Of a DNA stretch of 64,000 nucleotides, positions 55,534 through 64,000 are shown one piece after another. The stretch comes from Halocynthiibacter namhaensis. Its GTDB lineage: Bacteria; Pseudomonadota; Alphaproteobacteria; Rhodobacterales; Rhodobacteraceae. The notes below the pieces were generated by a model. That model had not been told where the DNA came from. It was given only the letters and a program-made list of their open reading frames with translations, and did not search any database. The position numbers were made by a program, and so were the translations under genes. The stretch is taken from assembly GCF_000812685.1 (NCBI RefSeq), contig NZ_JWIF01000056.1:124001-188000 (forward strand), in the 5' to 3' direction. Within the stretch, counting starts at the first letter, position 1; each line of letters opens with the position of its first letter.

Positions 55534-56291
55534 AGATACCCTTCAGCTTGAAAGCTAAGTTCGCAGCTTTTTCCGATGATCAAATGGTCGTGCAGTGTCA
55601 GTCCTAGAACGTTCGCGGCGTCTTGTATTTGATGTGTCATGGTGATGTCGGCTTCTGACGGGGTAGGGTCGCCGGATGGATGGTTGTGGACCAGTATGAA
55701 GGCCGAGGCGTTTAATTCTAGAGATCGTTTGATGATTTCGCGGGGATATACGGGCACGTGATTTACGGTGCCATTTGCCTGTTCTTCATCGGCGATCAAG
55801 ACATTCTTGCAATCCAGGTACAGGACGCGAAATTGTTCGGTTTCACGATGTGCCATAGATGTGTGGCAGTAATCAATCAACTGATCCCAGCTGGATACAA
55901 TCGGTTTTTGCATGATCTTTGAACGTGCCATGCGTTGGGCGGCGGCTTCGACAATTTTAAGTTCTTGGATCACAGCACTGGTGACACCGGGCACTTCAGC
56001 GAGGCGTTTGATCGGGGCTGACACAACGCGGTTAAAATCGCCGAACATATCCAGCAACCTAAAGGCCAGTGGTTTTACGTCACGACGTGGAATGGCGCGA
56101 AACAGAATGAGTTCCAGCATTTCATAATCGGGGACCGCATTTGCGCCGCCGTCAAAAAATCGCTGGCGTAGGCGTTTGCGATGATCTTTCAGATAAGATG
56201 GAACGCCAGATGGCGGCGTTGTTGTGACAACGGTTTCATCCCCCTCAAAAAGAGGCAGCGGCATTTCAGAAAAGTGACCAATGTTTCCCAT
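55530..56291 (-). CDS. radC: RadC family JAB-domain protein
   Basis: A 253-residue RadC-type protein. An N-terminal helix-hairpin-helix region (LAEVPGVTSAVIQELKIVEA) precedes a JAB/MPN metalloprotease-like domain with the metal motif VHNHPSGDPTPSEADI and a conserved glutamate upstream. Despite its name, a DNA repair role is not established. Convergent with the OmpA-domain gene. Confidence 0.92.
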   Translation of the reverse strand: MGNIGHFSEMPLPLFEGDETVVTTTPPSGVPSYLKDHRKRLRQRFFDGGANAVPDYEMLELILFRAIPRRDVKPLAFRLLDMFGDFNRVVSAPIKRLAEVPGVTSAVIQELKIVEAAAQRMARSKIMQKPIVSSWDQLIDYCHTSMAHRETEQFRVLYLDCKNVLIADEEQANGTVNHVPVYPREIIKRSLELNASAFILVHNHPSGDPTPSEADITMTHQIQDAANVLGLTLHDHLIIGKSCELSFQAEGYL

Positions 56292-56365
56292 ATGTTCTTT
56301 ATTTGATCGATTCGCTGAAGAATTCGTTAAATAAAATTTTTATGCATGAACATCGGGGTGGAAAA

Positions 56366-56396
56366 ACGAAGGGCGTCCCGATGGAACGCCCTTGTT
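56366..56396 (-). terminator. Intrinsic terminator downstream of dnaJ
   Basis: Arms AAGGGCGT (56369-56376) and ACGCCCTT (56386-56393), followed on the minus strand by a T-run (complement of AAAAA at 56362-56366). It begins just after the dnaJ stop. Confidence 0.8.
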
Positions 56397-56398
56397 TA

Positions 56399-57559
56399 TT
56401 AATTTTTCATCCCGTCCCAAAAGGTTTTCACCTGTGAGAAAAAGCTGGTGCTTTCCGGGTTGTTGTCTGCGGCGATCTCATCGAATTCGCGCATGATCTC
56501 TTTTTGACGGCTGGTGAGGTTCACCGGGGTTTCCACCGCCAGTTCGATATACATATCGCCCTCGCCACCACCACGCAGGCGTGGCATGCCTTTAGAACGC
56601 AGGCGCATCTGCCGGCCAGATTGGCTGCCAGCCGGGATTTTTACCCGTGAACGGCCGCCATCAATCGTTGGCACTTCAATGTCACCACCAAGCGAAGCTG
56701 AGGCCATTGAAACCGGGATACGGCAATAGAGATGTTCGCTTTCACGTTGGAAAATATCGTGATCACGGACCTCAATAAAGATGTAAAGATCGCCCGAAGG
56801 ACCCCCACGTAAGCCTGCCTCGCCTTCGCCAGACAGACGAATGCGCGTGCCAGTTTCCACACCTTTCGGAATGTTCACAGACAGCGAACGTTCCTTTTCC
56901 TGACGTCCTGCACCATGGCAAGATTTACAGGGGTTGGTGATCTTTTGACCCGCGCCCTGACAGGTTGGACAGGTGCGTTCAACAGTGAAGAAACCCTGTT
57001 GTGCGCGCACTTTACCCATGCCCGCACAGGTCGGACAGGTGACGGGTTCAGCGCCGCTTTCAGCGCCAGTGCCGCTGCATTCACCGCAGGAAACAGATGT
57101 CGGCACAGAGATGGTTTTTTGCAAGCCACCCCAAGCTTCTTCCAAGGTCACACGTAGGTTATAGCGAAGATCTGAGCCACGTGTAGCGCGTGAACGCCCA
57201 CGACCCGGGCCTTGGCCACCAAAACCGCCGCCACCGCCGCCGCCGAAGAGATCTTCGAAGATGTCAGAGAATGCAGAACCGAAGTCGCCTTGACCACCGG
57301 GATGGCCTCGACCACCACCACCGCCCATGCCACCTTCAAAAGCGGCATGACCGTAACGGTCGTAAGCGGCCTTCTTGTCGCCGTCTTTCAGAACTTCATA
57401 GGCCTCATTGGCCTCTTTGAACTGATCTTCAGCCTTTGGATTATCGGCATTGCGATCAGGGTGCAGTTCTTTGGCTTTCTTGCGATAGCCTTTTTTGATC
57501 TCATCCGCTGTGGCGCCTTTGGAAACCCCAAGCGTCTCATAGTAGTCGCGCTTTGACAT
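56399..57559 (-). CDS. dnaJ: Chaperone protein DnaJ
   Basis: A 386-residue type I DnaJ. The J domain ([20 protein letters not shown] onwards) contains HPD in KELHPDRN. The Gly/Phe region lies at about 75-115. Four zinc repeats follow: [24 protein letters not shown] and [10 protein letters not shown]-terminal substrate-binding domain completes it. It stimulates DnaK ATPase and delivers substrates. It lies downstream of dnaK, separated by a hairpin that may tune their ratio. Confidence 0.97.
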   Translation of the reverse strand: MSKRDYYETLGVSKGATADEIKKGYRKKAKELHPDRNADNPKAEDQFKEANEAYEVLKDGDKKAAYDRYGHAAFEGGMGGGGGRGHPGGQGDFGSAFSDIFEDLFGGGGGGGFGGQGPGRGRSRATRGSDLRYNLRVTLEEAWGGLQKTISVPTSVSCGECSGTGAESGAEPVTCPTCAGMGKVRAQQGFFTVERTCPTCQGAGQKITNPCKSCHGAGRQEKERSLSVNIPKGVETGTRIRLSGEGEAGLRGGPSGDLYIFIEVRDHDIFQRESEHLYCRIPVSMASASLGGDIEVPTIDGGRSRVKIPAGSQSGRQMRLRSKGMPRLRGGGEGDMYIELAVETPVNLTSRQKEIMREFDEIAADNNPESTSFFSQVKTFWDGMKN

Positions 57560-57585
57560 TATATATCCCCTTTGGGAACGCAAAA

Positions 57586-57613
57586 GCCGGCCCGGACATT
57601 TCCAGGCCGGCTA
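57586..57613 (-). terminator. Hairpin between dnaK and dnaJ
   Basis: Arms AGCCGGCC (57586-57593) and GGCCGGCT (57606-57613), followed on the minus strand by TTTT. It is 15 bases after the dnaK stop and could partly terminate, lowering dnaJ relative to dnaK. Confidence 0.75.
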
Positions 57614-57628
57614 AAAGAGCGAATGCCC

Positions 57629-59551
57629 TTAAGAAGGTTTTTTGTCTTCGTCGAGGTCTTCAAAGTCAGCGTCAACGATATCATCGTCGCCACCGGCCAT
57701 TTCATCCGCACCAGCTGGCTCTTCTTCACCAGCTTCTTCAGCGGAAGCTTTGTAGATCGCTTCGCCAAGTTTCATTGCGGATTCAGTCACGTTTTGAACA
57801 CCAGCTTTGATTTTCTCAGCAGCTGCATTCTCGTCGTCAAGATCGTCTTTCAAAGCAACAATCGCCAATTCAATCGCCTCAATGGTGGTTGGATCGACTT
57901 TGTCTTTGTGCTCTTCCATGGATTTCTCGGTGCTGTGGATCAGGCTTTCGGCCTGGTTCCGTGCTTCGATCAATTCCTTACGTTCTTTATCGGACTCGGC
58001 GTTTTCTTCCGCGTCTTTTACCATTGCTTCGATGTCCGCATCGGACAGACCGCCAGAGGCCTGAATGGTGATTTTCTGTTCTTTACCAGTGCCTTTGTCG
58101 GATGCACCAACAGATACGATGCCGTTGGCGTCGATGTCGAAGGTTACTTCGATTTGTGGCAGGCCGCGTGGCGCTGGTGGGATTTCTTCAAGGTTGAACT
58201 GGCCCAGGATCTTATTGTCCGCAGCCATTTCACGTTCACCTTGGAAACAACGAATGGTCACAGCGTTCTGGTTGTCTTCCGCAGTAGAGAAGATCTGTGA
58301 TTTCTTGGTTGGGATCGTTGTGTTGCGGTCGATGAGACGCGTGAACACACCACCAAGCGTTTCGATGCCCAAAGACAAAGGTGTCACGTCAAGCAGAACA
58401 ACGTCTTTCACGTCGCCTTGCAGAACGCCGGCTTGGATCGCTGCACCAGAAGCAACAACTTCGTCAGGGTTCACACCTTTATGTGGCTCTTTGCCGAAGA
58501 ATTTTGTGACTTCTTCAACAACGCGCGGCATGCGGGTCATACCACCAACAAGAACAACTTCGTCGATGTCGCCAACAGAAAGACCAGCGTCTTTCAATGC
58601 TTCTTTACAAGGTTTGATAGACGCTTTGATCAGGTCACCCACAAGGGTTTCCAGTTTCGCACGTGTCAATTTCATAACCATGTGCAATGGCGCGCCGTCA
58701 GAACCCATAGAGATAAACGGTTGGTTGATGTCGGTTTGGCTGGCAGAAGACAATTCGATCTTGGCTTTTTCCGCAGCTTCTTTCAGGCGCTGAAGGGCCA
58801 TTTTGTCTTTGGTCAGATCAACGCCGTTTTCTTTTTTGAACTCATCCGCAAGATAGTTCACGATGCGCATGTCAAAGTCTTCACCGCCAAGGAACGTGTC
58901 GCCATTGGTGGATTTAACTTCGAACAGGCCGTCGTCGATTTCTAGGATGGTTACATCGAATGTACCGCCACCAAGGTCATAAACCGCGATGGTTTGTGTT
59001 TCTTCTTTATCAAGGCCATAGGCCAGCGCCGCTGCTGTTGGCTCGTTGATGATACGCAGAACTTCAAGACCAGCAATTTTACCAGCGTCTTTTGTCGCCT
59101 GGCGTTGCGCGTCGTTGAAATACGCAGGAACGGTGATAACCGCCTGTGTCACGTCTTCGCCGAGGTATGATTCAGCGGTTTCTTTCATTTTACCAAGGAT
59201 GAAAGCAGAAACTTGGCTTGGAGAATATTTTTCACCCTTAGCTTCTACCCATGCATCACCATTGCCGCCGTTGATGACGTTGAATGGCAGGTTTTTCAGG
59301 TCTTTCGCCAATGCTGGGTCATCGAAACGACGACCGATCAGACGTTTCACGCCGAAAACAGTGTTTTCTGGGTTGGTGACAGCCTGGCGTTTTGCAGGTT
59401 GGCCAACAAGGCGTTCGTCGTCTGTGAACGCGACGATAGATGGCGTGGTGCGCGCGCCTTCAGCGTTTTCGATAACGCGGGGCTGCGACCCGTCCATAAT
59501 AGCGATACAAGAGTTTGTTGTACCGAGGTCAATACCAATGACTTTTGCCAT
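57629..59551 (-). CDS. dnaK: Chaperone protein DnaK (Hsp70)
   Basis: A 640-residue Hsp70. The ATPase domain has [11 protein letters not shown] (phosphate 1), [14 protein letters not shown] (phosphate 2) and [13 protein letters not shown] (adenosine). The linker [18 protein letters not shown] leads into the substrate-binding domain, and the tail is acidic. The ATG at 59551 gives the canonical N-terminus, although the frame is open further upstream. Full length and intact. Confidence 0.98.
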   Translation of the reverse strand: MAKVIGIDLGTTNSCIAIMDGSQPRVIENAEGARTTPSIVAFTDDERLVGQPAKRQAVTNPENTVFGVKRLIGRRFDDPALAKDLKNLPFNVINGGNGDAWVEAKGEKYSPSQVSAFILGKMKETAESYLGEDVTQAVITVPAYFNDAQRQATKDAGKIAGLEVLRIINEPTAAALAYGLDKEETQTIAVYDLGGGTFDVTILEIDDGLFEVKSTNGDTFLGGEDFDMRIVNYLADEFKKENGVDLTKDKMALQRLKEAAEKAKIELSSASQTDINQPFISMGSDGAPLHMVMKLTRAKLETLVGDLIKASIKPCKEALKDAGLSVGDIDEVVLVGGMTRMPRVVEEVTKFFGKEPHKGVNPDEVVASGAAIQAGVLQGDVKDVVLLDVTPLSLGIETLGGVFTRLIDRNTTIPTKKSQIFSTAEDNQNAVTIRCFQGEREMAADNKILGQFNLEEIPPAPRGLPQIEVTFDIDANGIVSVGASDKGTGKEQKITIQASGGLSDADIEAMVKDAEENAESDKERKELIEARNQAESLIHSTEKSMEEHKDKVDPTTIEAIELAIVALKDDLDDENAAAEKIKAGVQNVTESAMKLGEAIYKASAEEAGEEEPAGADEMAGGDDDIVDADFEDLDEDKKPS

Positions 59552-59700
59552 AGTGTTCAATTCCTTCTCATAGGCGATATGATAGCGCCTGGACCCGTGA
59601 ATAGGCATCCAGGTGCCGATCCCAATTTTCAGATCAAGGTGTTTGTTTGCTGTCGCGAAATGCGCAAGAAACGGGCAGCCCTGATCTGGCTTCGCAGGGT

Positions 59701-59731
59701 ATATAAGGTTCACATCTTTATGCTGCAAGCG
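59701..59731 (-). promoter_or_regulatory. Candidate heat-shock (RpoH-type) promoter for dnaK
   Basis: On the minus strand CTTGCAG (59729-59723) is followed, 14 bases later, by CCTTATAT within 59710-59701. This resembles the alphaproteobacterial RpoH pattern CTTG...CYTATNT. It lies 150 bases upstream of the dnaK start. No CIRCE-type inverted repeat was seen. Called by eye. Confidence 0.45.
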
Positions 59732-59816
59732 TTGAGAGCGTGGAAACGCATGAAAACACGAACAATACGGGCTTTTTTGCCAGGAAACTGGTAATATTTA
59801 GGTTAATAAGTAGAAA

Positions 59817-60443
59817 ATGGCGAATTTGATGACTTCTGAAAATCCGATCTTGCGGCTGCGTGGTTTTGAAATTCACAAGATGAAGTGCTCGTCAGAAGTC
59901 CAGCAGGCGATCTTGTTGGATCTTCGAGAAATTGTGCAAAAAGCGCCGATGTTTACGCCAGAAATGGTTGGGGGGCGGAAGATGTCTGTTCGCATGACCT
60001 CTGCGGGGGATGTCGGTTGGTATTCGGACGTCGCTGGGTATCGGTATATGGCGGCTCATCCATCAGGAAAGGCCTGGCCCAACATTCCAAATCGGTTGTT
60101 GGATCTATGGGCGGCTGTGTCTGGGTGCGATCGCGCCCCTGACAGTTGTCTGATCAATTTCTATGGCGAAGGTGCGCGCATGGGGATGCATCAGGATCTT
60201 GATGAAGCTGATAAATCCTTTCCAGTCGTGTCCTTGTCGCTGGGGGATGAGGGATTATTTCGAATGGGGGGCGTAACGAAAGGCGGCAAAACAGATGCGA
60301 TCTGGTTAACCTCTGGCGATGTGGTTGTGATGGGCGGAGATGCGCGTCTGGCGTGGCATGGGGTGGATAAAATCCGTTTTGGATCATCGCGGCTTTTGCC
60401 GAAAGCTGGACGGATCAATGTGACAATGCGTGTTGCGCGGTGA
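59817..60443 (+). CDS. alkB: AlkB-type 2-oxoglutarate/Fe(II)-dependent DNA repair dioxygenase
   Basis: A 208-residue AlkB. The iron triad is H and D in MGMHQDLDE and the second H in RLAWHGVDKI. The 2-oxoglutarate arginine is in GRINVTMR. NFYGEGARMGMH is the family signature. It removes methyl groups from 1-methyladenine and 3-methylcytosine. Divergent from dnaK. Starts at 59817 or 59829 are both possible. Confidence 0.94.
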   Translation: MANLMTSENPILRLRGFEIHKMKCSSEVQQAILLDLREIVQKAPMFTPEMVGGRKMSVRMTSAGDVGWYSDVAGYRYMAAHPSGKAWPNIPNRLLDLWAAVSGCDRAPDSCLINFYGEGARMGMHQDLDEADKSFPVVSLSLGDEGLFRMGGVTKGGKTDAIWLTSGDVVVMGGDARLAWHGVDKIRFGSSRLLPKAGRINVTMRVAR

Positions 60444-60597
60444 AAATACGCTTGCCCTCCGCAGGCTGTGGGTAAAATTGGTCATGCGTCGTCAAGGGAA
60501 CTTGCCGTTTTTCATGCGTCCAATCATAAAGGGCGCAACGATGTTTAAAAATTGCAGCAGTGAAGGTCACTTATGACCCATGCAGGAGAGTACCCAG

Positions 60598-61395
60598 ATG
60601 ACATATGATGACTTAATCCCCGTTATTCGCCGTCTCGCGTTGGAAGCAGGCACGCGCATTATGGAAATCTATGATGGCCCTGATTTTGACGTAAAACTGA
60701 AATCTGACGAAAGCCCGGTGACCGCCGCGGATGAAGCTGCTGATGCGTTGATCTCTGCCGGGCTGCGCAAAGCGTTTCCCGATGTCATGCTGGTGACAGA
60801 AGAACAGGCCGACAGTCACAGCTTGCAGGGGGATACTTTCCTGATCGTTGATCCGCTGGATGGTACGAAGGAATTCATTCATCGTCGCGGCGATTTCACA
60901 GTGAATATCGCTTTGGTCGAAAATGGTGTCCCAACACGAGGGGTGGTTTACGCCCCAGCGAAAGAGCGACTGTTTTACACCACAGCTGACGGCCAAAGCG
61001 TCGAGGAGACAGGCGCGTTTGATTTGGACACCGTAGGCGCGGTTTCACCGATTTCAGTATCGGAGCCAGACAATTCTGCCTTGCTTATTGTTGCATCAAA
61101 GTCACACCGGGATCAGGCCACGGAAGATTACATTGGCAAGTATCAGGTGGCCGACAGCAAGAGCGCAGGATCGTCCTTGAAGTTCTGTCTTGTCGCAACG
61201 GGAGAGGCGGATCTTTACCCGCGTGTTGGCCGCACAATGGAATGGGATACAGCAGCAGGCCATGCGGTTGTAACGGGCGCAGGCGGGCAGGTTGTGCGTT
61301 TTGATGATCATACGTCATTGCTGTATGGCAAAGAAGAATATGCAAACCCATTCTTCATTGCAACAGCGCCAGGCGTGGTCCTGAAAAAGCCTTAA
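60598..61395 (+). CDS. cysQ: 3'(2'),5'-bisphosphate nucleotidase CysQ
   Basis: A 265-residue inositol-monophosphatase-fold phosphatase. Metal-binding motifs are VTEEQADS, DPLDGTKEFIHRRGDFTVNI and EWDTAAGHAV. The KEFI segment and length fit CysQ, which hydrolyses phosphoadenosine phosphate made during sulfate assimilation. The ATG at 60598 is supported by AGGAG upstream. A terminator follows. Confidence 0.92.
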   Translation: MTYDDLIPVIRRLALEAGTRIMEIYDGPDFDVKLKSDESPVTAADEAADALISAGLRKAFPDVMLVTEEQADSHSLQGDTFLIVDPLDGTKEFIHRRGDFTVNIALVENGVPTRGVVYAPAKERLFYTTADGQSVEETGAFDLDTVGAVSPISVSEPDNSALLIVASKSHRDQATEDYIGKYQVADSKSAGSSLKFCLVATGEADLYPRVGRTMEWDTAAGHAVVTGAGGQVVRFDDHTSLLYGKEEYANPFFIATAPGVVLKKP

Positions 61396-61443
61396 ATTGT
61401 AAAGGTTTGGTCATGTTCTTGATTAAGCGGATATGATGAAATT

Positions 61444-61480
61444 GGGGCGTCGCATTCACATATATGACGTCCCTTTTTTT
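61444..61480 (+). terminator. Intrinsic terminator after cysQ
   Basis: GGGGCGTC pairs with GACGTCCC (one G-T pair) across a 14-base loop and is followed by seven Ts. Confidence 0.85.
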
Positions 61481-61841
61481 CTAAATTTTGAGTTTAGTTA
61501 CGGAATGCTTGAGAATTTAATTCCGTCAGGTTAGACTCTTTCAAGAGGTATTCGTAGCTGGTGTTTCGCCTTAAATGCGCTGAAACGCTTGCTTGAAAAT
61601 TTAAGTAATCTTGAATGTTTCTATGCGACAAGATGATGTTCAAAAGCGGTTGGTAAACTGTGTTCCTGGTGCTCGTGCACGTAAAATGCGCGAAAATGTG
61701 AAGTCAAAACTGTTGATATGCTGTGGGCAGTGGGACAAAGAGTTGTAAAATCGAGCGATCTGGCTTGTGTGCCATTTTGAACAGGACTAGTCATGCCGAA
61801 AATGATTGGTCTATTTATATTGAGTATAGGAGTGCGACGAG
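61481..61841. other. AT-rich non-coding stretch before galU
   Basis: About 360 bases with no supported gene. A 41-codon frame at 61623-61748 has no ribosome-binding site or recognisable product. The right end should contain the galU promoter, and TAGGAG near 61827 is the galU ribosome-binding site. Confidence 0.55.
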
Positions 61842-62735
61842 ATGCGGCGTAAGGTGACGAAGGCGATTTTCCCAGTTGCGGGATTGGGCACAAGATTTTT
61901 GCCCGCCACGAAGGCGATCCCTAAAGAAATCATGACCTTGGTTGACCGTCCTCTTATCCAATATGCAATTGATGAGGCGCGGGCTGCTGGCATTCGTGAG
62001 TTCATTTTTGTTACGTCGCGCGGAAAAAGCGCACTTGAAGACTATTTTGACTTCGCGCCTGAGCTTGAAAACTCGTTGCGCGAAAAGGGCAAAACGGAAC
62101 TGTTGGAGGCCCTGAAGGCAACCAATATGGAAAGTGGCGCGATTGCTTACATTCGACAACATCAGGCCCTGGGGCTTGGTCACGCGGTATGGTGTGCGCG
62201 CCGGTTGATCGCGAATGAACCATTTGCCGTTATCTTGCCGGATGATGTGATCGCCGCAGATACACCTTGCCTGCAACAAATGGTTGAAGCCTATGAAGAA
62301 ACTGGCGGGTCCATGGTTGCTGCGATGGAAGTCCCACAGGAAAAAACATCCTCTTACGGTGTTTTGGACGTGAAAGATGACATGGGCGCTTTGGTGTCTG
62401 TGAAAGGCATGGTCGAAAAACCTGATGCAGACCAAGCCCCATCGAACCTTGCGGTGATTGGACGTTATATTCTTGCACCAAAAGTTCTACAGAACCTCAG
62501 TAATATTAAGCGCGGCGCGGGTGGTGAGATCCAACTGACTGACGCGATCGCCCAAGAGATCGAGAACGGCCGCGACGTCTTTGGTTACCGCTTCCGTGGG
62601 CAACGTTTTGATTGCGGCTCAAAAGCTGGGTTCTTGCAAGCGACCGTGGCGTTCGGTTTGTCTCGCCCCGATTTGAAAGATGAATTCTCAGAGTTCTTAG
62701 ATGGCATGTCGATGCTGAAGCAAGCAGCACAATAA
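61842..62735 (+). CDS. galU: UTP-glucose-1-phosphate uridylyltransferase
   Basis: A 297-residue nucleotidyltransferase. GLGTRFLPATKAIPKEIMTL is the nucleotide- and phosphate-binding signature. LPDDVIAADTPCL carries the metal-binding aspartate. GVLDVKDDMGALVSVKGMVE and FDCGSKAGFLQA complete the sugar site. It makes UDP-glucose for polysaccharide and lipopolysaccharide synthesis. galE starts 12 bases later, so the pair supplies UDP-glucose and UDP-galactose. Confidence 0.96.
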   Translation: MRRKVTKAIFPVAGLGTRFLPATKAIPKEIMTLVDRPLIQYAIDEARAAGIREFIFVTSRGKSALEDYFDFAPELENSLREKGKTELLEALKATNMESGAIAYIRQHQALGLGHAVWCARRLIANEPFAVILPDDVIAADTPCLQQMVEAYEETGGSMVAAMEVPQEKTSSYGVLDVKDDMGALVSVKGMVEKPDADQAPSNLAVIGRYILAPKVLQNLSNIKRGAGGEIQLTDAIAQEIENGRDVFGYRFRGQRFDCGSKAGFLQATVAFGLSRPDLKDEFSEFLDGMSMLKQAAQ

Positions 62736-62747
62736 CAGGACGAAATT

Positions 62748-63730
62748 GTGACAAATATTCTGGTGACTGGCGGCGCGGGCTATATCGGTTCACACGCATG
62801 TAAAGTGCTGAAGAATGCGGGTTATACCCCCGTTACATTCGATAATTTCATCACCGGATGGCGAGACGCCATAAAGTTTGGCCCTTATGTTGAAGGCGAT
62901 TTACTGGATCGCGCCAGCATTGACGCAGCCTTTGCTGAATATCAGCCCGTTGGCGTCATGCATTTTGCAGCTCTAAGTCAAGTCGGCGAAAGCATGACAC
63001 AGCCGGGTACATATTGGCAAAACAATGTGATGGGGTCCCTCAACCTGATCGAGGCCACTGTCGCTGCGGGTTGCAAGAATTTTGTCTTTTCATCCACTTG
63101 CGCCACATATGGCGAACAAGACAACGTTGTTTTGGATGAGAATTGCGCGCAGCTGCCCATCAATGCTTATGGCGCGTCTAAGCGCGCTATTGAAGATATC
63201 CTCGCGAACTTCGGCGAAAGCCATGGGTTGAACCATGTGATTTTCCGGTACTTTAACGTCGCAGGCGCCGATCCTGATGGCGAGGTCGGCGAATTCCACC
63301 AACCCGAAACACATTTGGTTCCATTGATGCTGGATGCATCAGTGGCAAACGTGGCGCATTGACGGTTTTTGGCACGGATTATGACACGCCCGACGGCACG
63401 TGCATTCGTGATTATGTGCATGTGATGGATCTTGTTGATGCGCATTTGCTGGGTCTGAAATGGCTTGAGCAAGGCAAAGGCAGTCGTGCGTTTAACCTTG
63501 GCACGGGGTCAGGGTATTCAGTACGTGAAGTGATCGAGCAAAGCCAAGTTGTTACCAACAAGCCTGTACCACATTCAGAAGGGCCACGCCGCCCAGGTGA
63601 TTGCACCAAGCTGGTGTCTGGAAGTCAGCGCGCGATGGATGAGTTGGGCTGGACGCCAGAAAGATCATCTCTATCTGAGATGATCAAAGATGCGTGGCGT
63701 TGGCAGCAAAATGGGCATTACGACCAATAA
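62748..63730 (+). pseudogene. galE: UDP-glucose 4-epimerase GalE, interrupted by a one-base frameshift
   Basis: GalE interconverts UDP-glucose and UDP-galactose. The N-terminal part (GTG start, 204 residues) is normal: NAD loop VTGGAGYIGSHACK, TCATYGEQDN and the catalytic YGASK. The frame then ends at 63360-63362. The next frame continues the expected sequence SGKRGALTVFGTDYDTPDGT, then CIRDYVHVMDLVDAHL, to a TAA at 63728-63730. One base appears to be missing between 63337 and 63338 (GAT GC-ATC). Restoring it gives 327 residues, the normal GalE length. Real lesion or sequencing indel cannot be told apart here. Confidence 0.9.
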
Positions 63731-63813
63731 AGTGACAGCTAAATATTTCAGTTTATGTGGTTTTCTTTTTGAGGTAGTTCTGCAGTGGTTAGAAATGCCG
63801 CAGGACGCATAGG

Positions 63814-64000
63814 TTGAGCAAAGCCAAGACATACGGTCAATTCCCAGTTCTAAGAGACCTCGCATATGCATATAAACTGCGTTTGCGACGCAAACGTTTG
63901 TTGTGGCGCGCGTTCCGAAAGCGCCGTGAACTGACCGTTGTTTCAGATTGCACCCAGACCATCGTTGCCGATGATATCCTTCTGTTCTCGACTGTGCGCA
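63814..64000 (+). CDS. Glycosyltransferase-like protein, N-terminal part
   Basis: A frame from TTG at 63814 runs open to the window end (62 residues). AGGA lies 8 bases before the TTG, which supports this start. The sequence has a basic stretch (LRLRRKRLLWRAFRKRRE) followed by VSDCTQTIVADDILLFSTVR. The ending resembles the first strand of a nucleotide-diphospho-sugar glycosyltransferase family 2 domain. Neighbouring galU and galE fit a surface-polysaccharide role. The catalytic part lies outside the window, so the family is tentative. Confidence 0.5.
   Translation, partial: MSKAKTYGQFPVLRDLAYAYKLRLRRKRLLWRAFRKRRELTVVSDCTQTIVADDILLFSTVR

Noticed and set aside
61623-61748. 41-codon plus-strand frame between cysQ and galU
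   Set aside because: No ribosome-binding site, no recognised product and no coupling to a neighbour; kept only as a note in the intergenic entry.
61621-61893. 90-codon minus-strand frame overlapping the galU start
   Set aside because: It runs into the galU coding region in antisense and has no protein-like features.
1-64000. Mobile elements, CRISPR arrays and tRNA or rRNA genes
   Set aside because: No transposase, integrase, spaced direct repeats, cloverleaf or rRNA-like sequence was noticed when reading through; short or divergent examples could be missed by eye.

Overview
The window looks like a chromosomal segment from an alphaproteobacterium of the order Rhodobacterales, most like a marine Roseobacter-group bacterium. 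The evidence is gene content and order: a petABC cytochrome bc1 operon, the hemD-mic60-hemY block next to tsaD-gpsA, hslO-nudix-cca, the rimP-nusA-ylxR-infB operon, dnaK-dnaJ, comF-grxC-nitrilase-marR next to ubiG, and a TPP-riboswitch-controlled thiBPQ transporter. No rRNA, tRNA, CRISPR array, insertion sequence, phage gene or replication origin was recognised. The genus cannot be fixed from the sequence alone.

Layout. Positions 1-9.9 kb hold an accessory catabolic island. It contains the end of a LysR regulator, an enolase-superfamily enzyme and a medium-chain reductase on the minus strand. Diverging from these is a tightly overlapping plus-strand operon: a molybdenum-hydroxylase FAD subunit, a fused 2Fe-2S/molybdopterin subunit, a 6-hydroxynicotinate-reductase-like iron-sulfur protein, a UPF0280 (ApbE-fold) protein and two DUF1185 paralogues. 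This is the best candidate for a poorly described system, probably oxidation then reduction of an N-heterocyclic compound. Positions 10-12.6 kb carry a small membrane protein, a glutathione transferase and a saccharopine-dehydrogenase-like/DUF4166 protein. Positions 12.7-15.4 kb are petABC, and 15.5-18.8 kb are thiQ-thiP-thiB with the riboswitch.

Positions 19-22.6 kb are hemY, mic60 and hemD, divergent from tsaD-gpsA-yciI-EVE-DUF1761 (22.6-25.8 kb). Then come hslO-nudix-cca (26-28.8 kb), two tandem ABC half-exporters with an RNA methyltransferase (28.9-33.8 kb), and a cell-envelope group of two L,D-transpeptidase-domain proteins and a CAP-domain lipoprotein (33.9-35.8 kb). Next are hemH, an NDUFAF5-like protein, comF, grxC, a nitrilase-family protein, marR, ubiG and a prolyl aminopeptidase (35.9-41.9 kb). 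Positions 42-47.5 kb are rimP-nusA-ylxR-infB behind a structured leader with a terminator. After that follow a 45-residue ORF, mutT, argJ, a parvulin, secA, an unknown secreted protein with a PstS/OmpA-type partner, and radC. Finally come dnaJ-dnaK with a candidate heat-shock promoter, alkB, cysQ, galU, galE and the start of a glycosyltransferase-like gene cut by the window edge.

Two otherwise well-conserved genes, argJ and galE, are each interrupted by what reads as a single missing base. The downstream frame encodes the expected C-terminal part in both cases. Either these are real lesions or, given two in 64 kb of housekeeping DNA, the sequence contains occasional indel errors.
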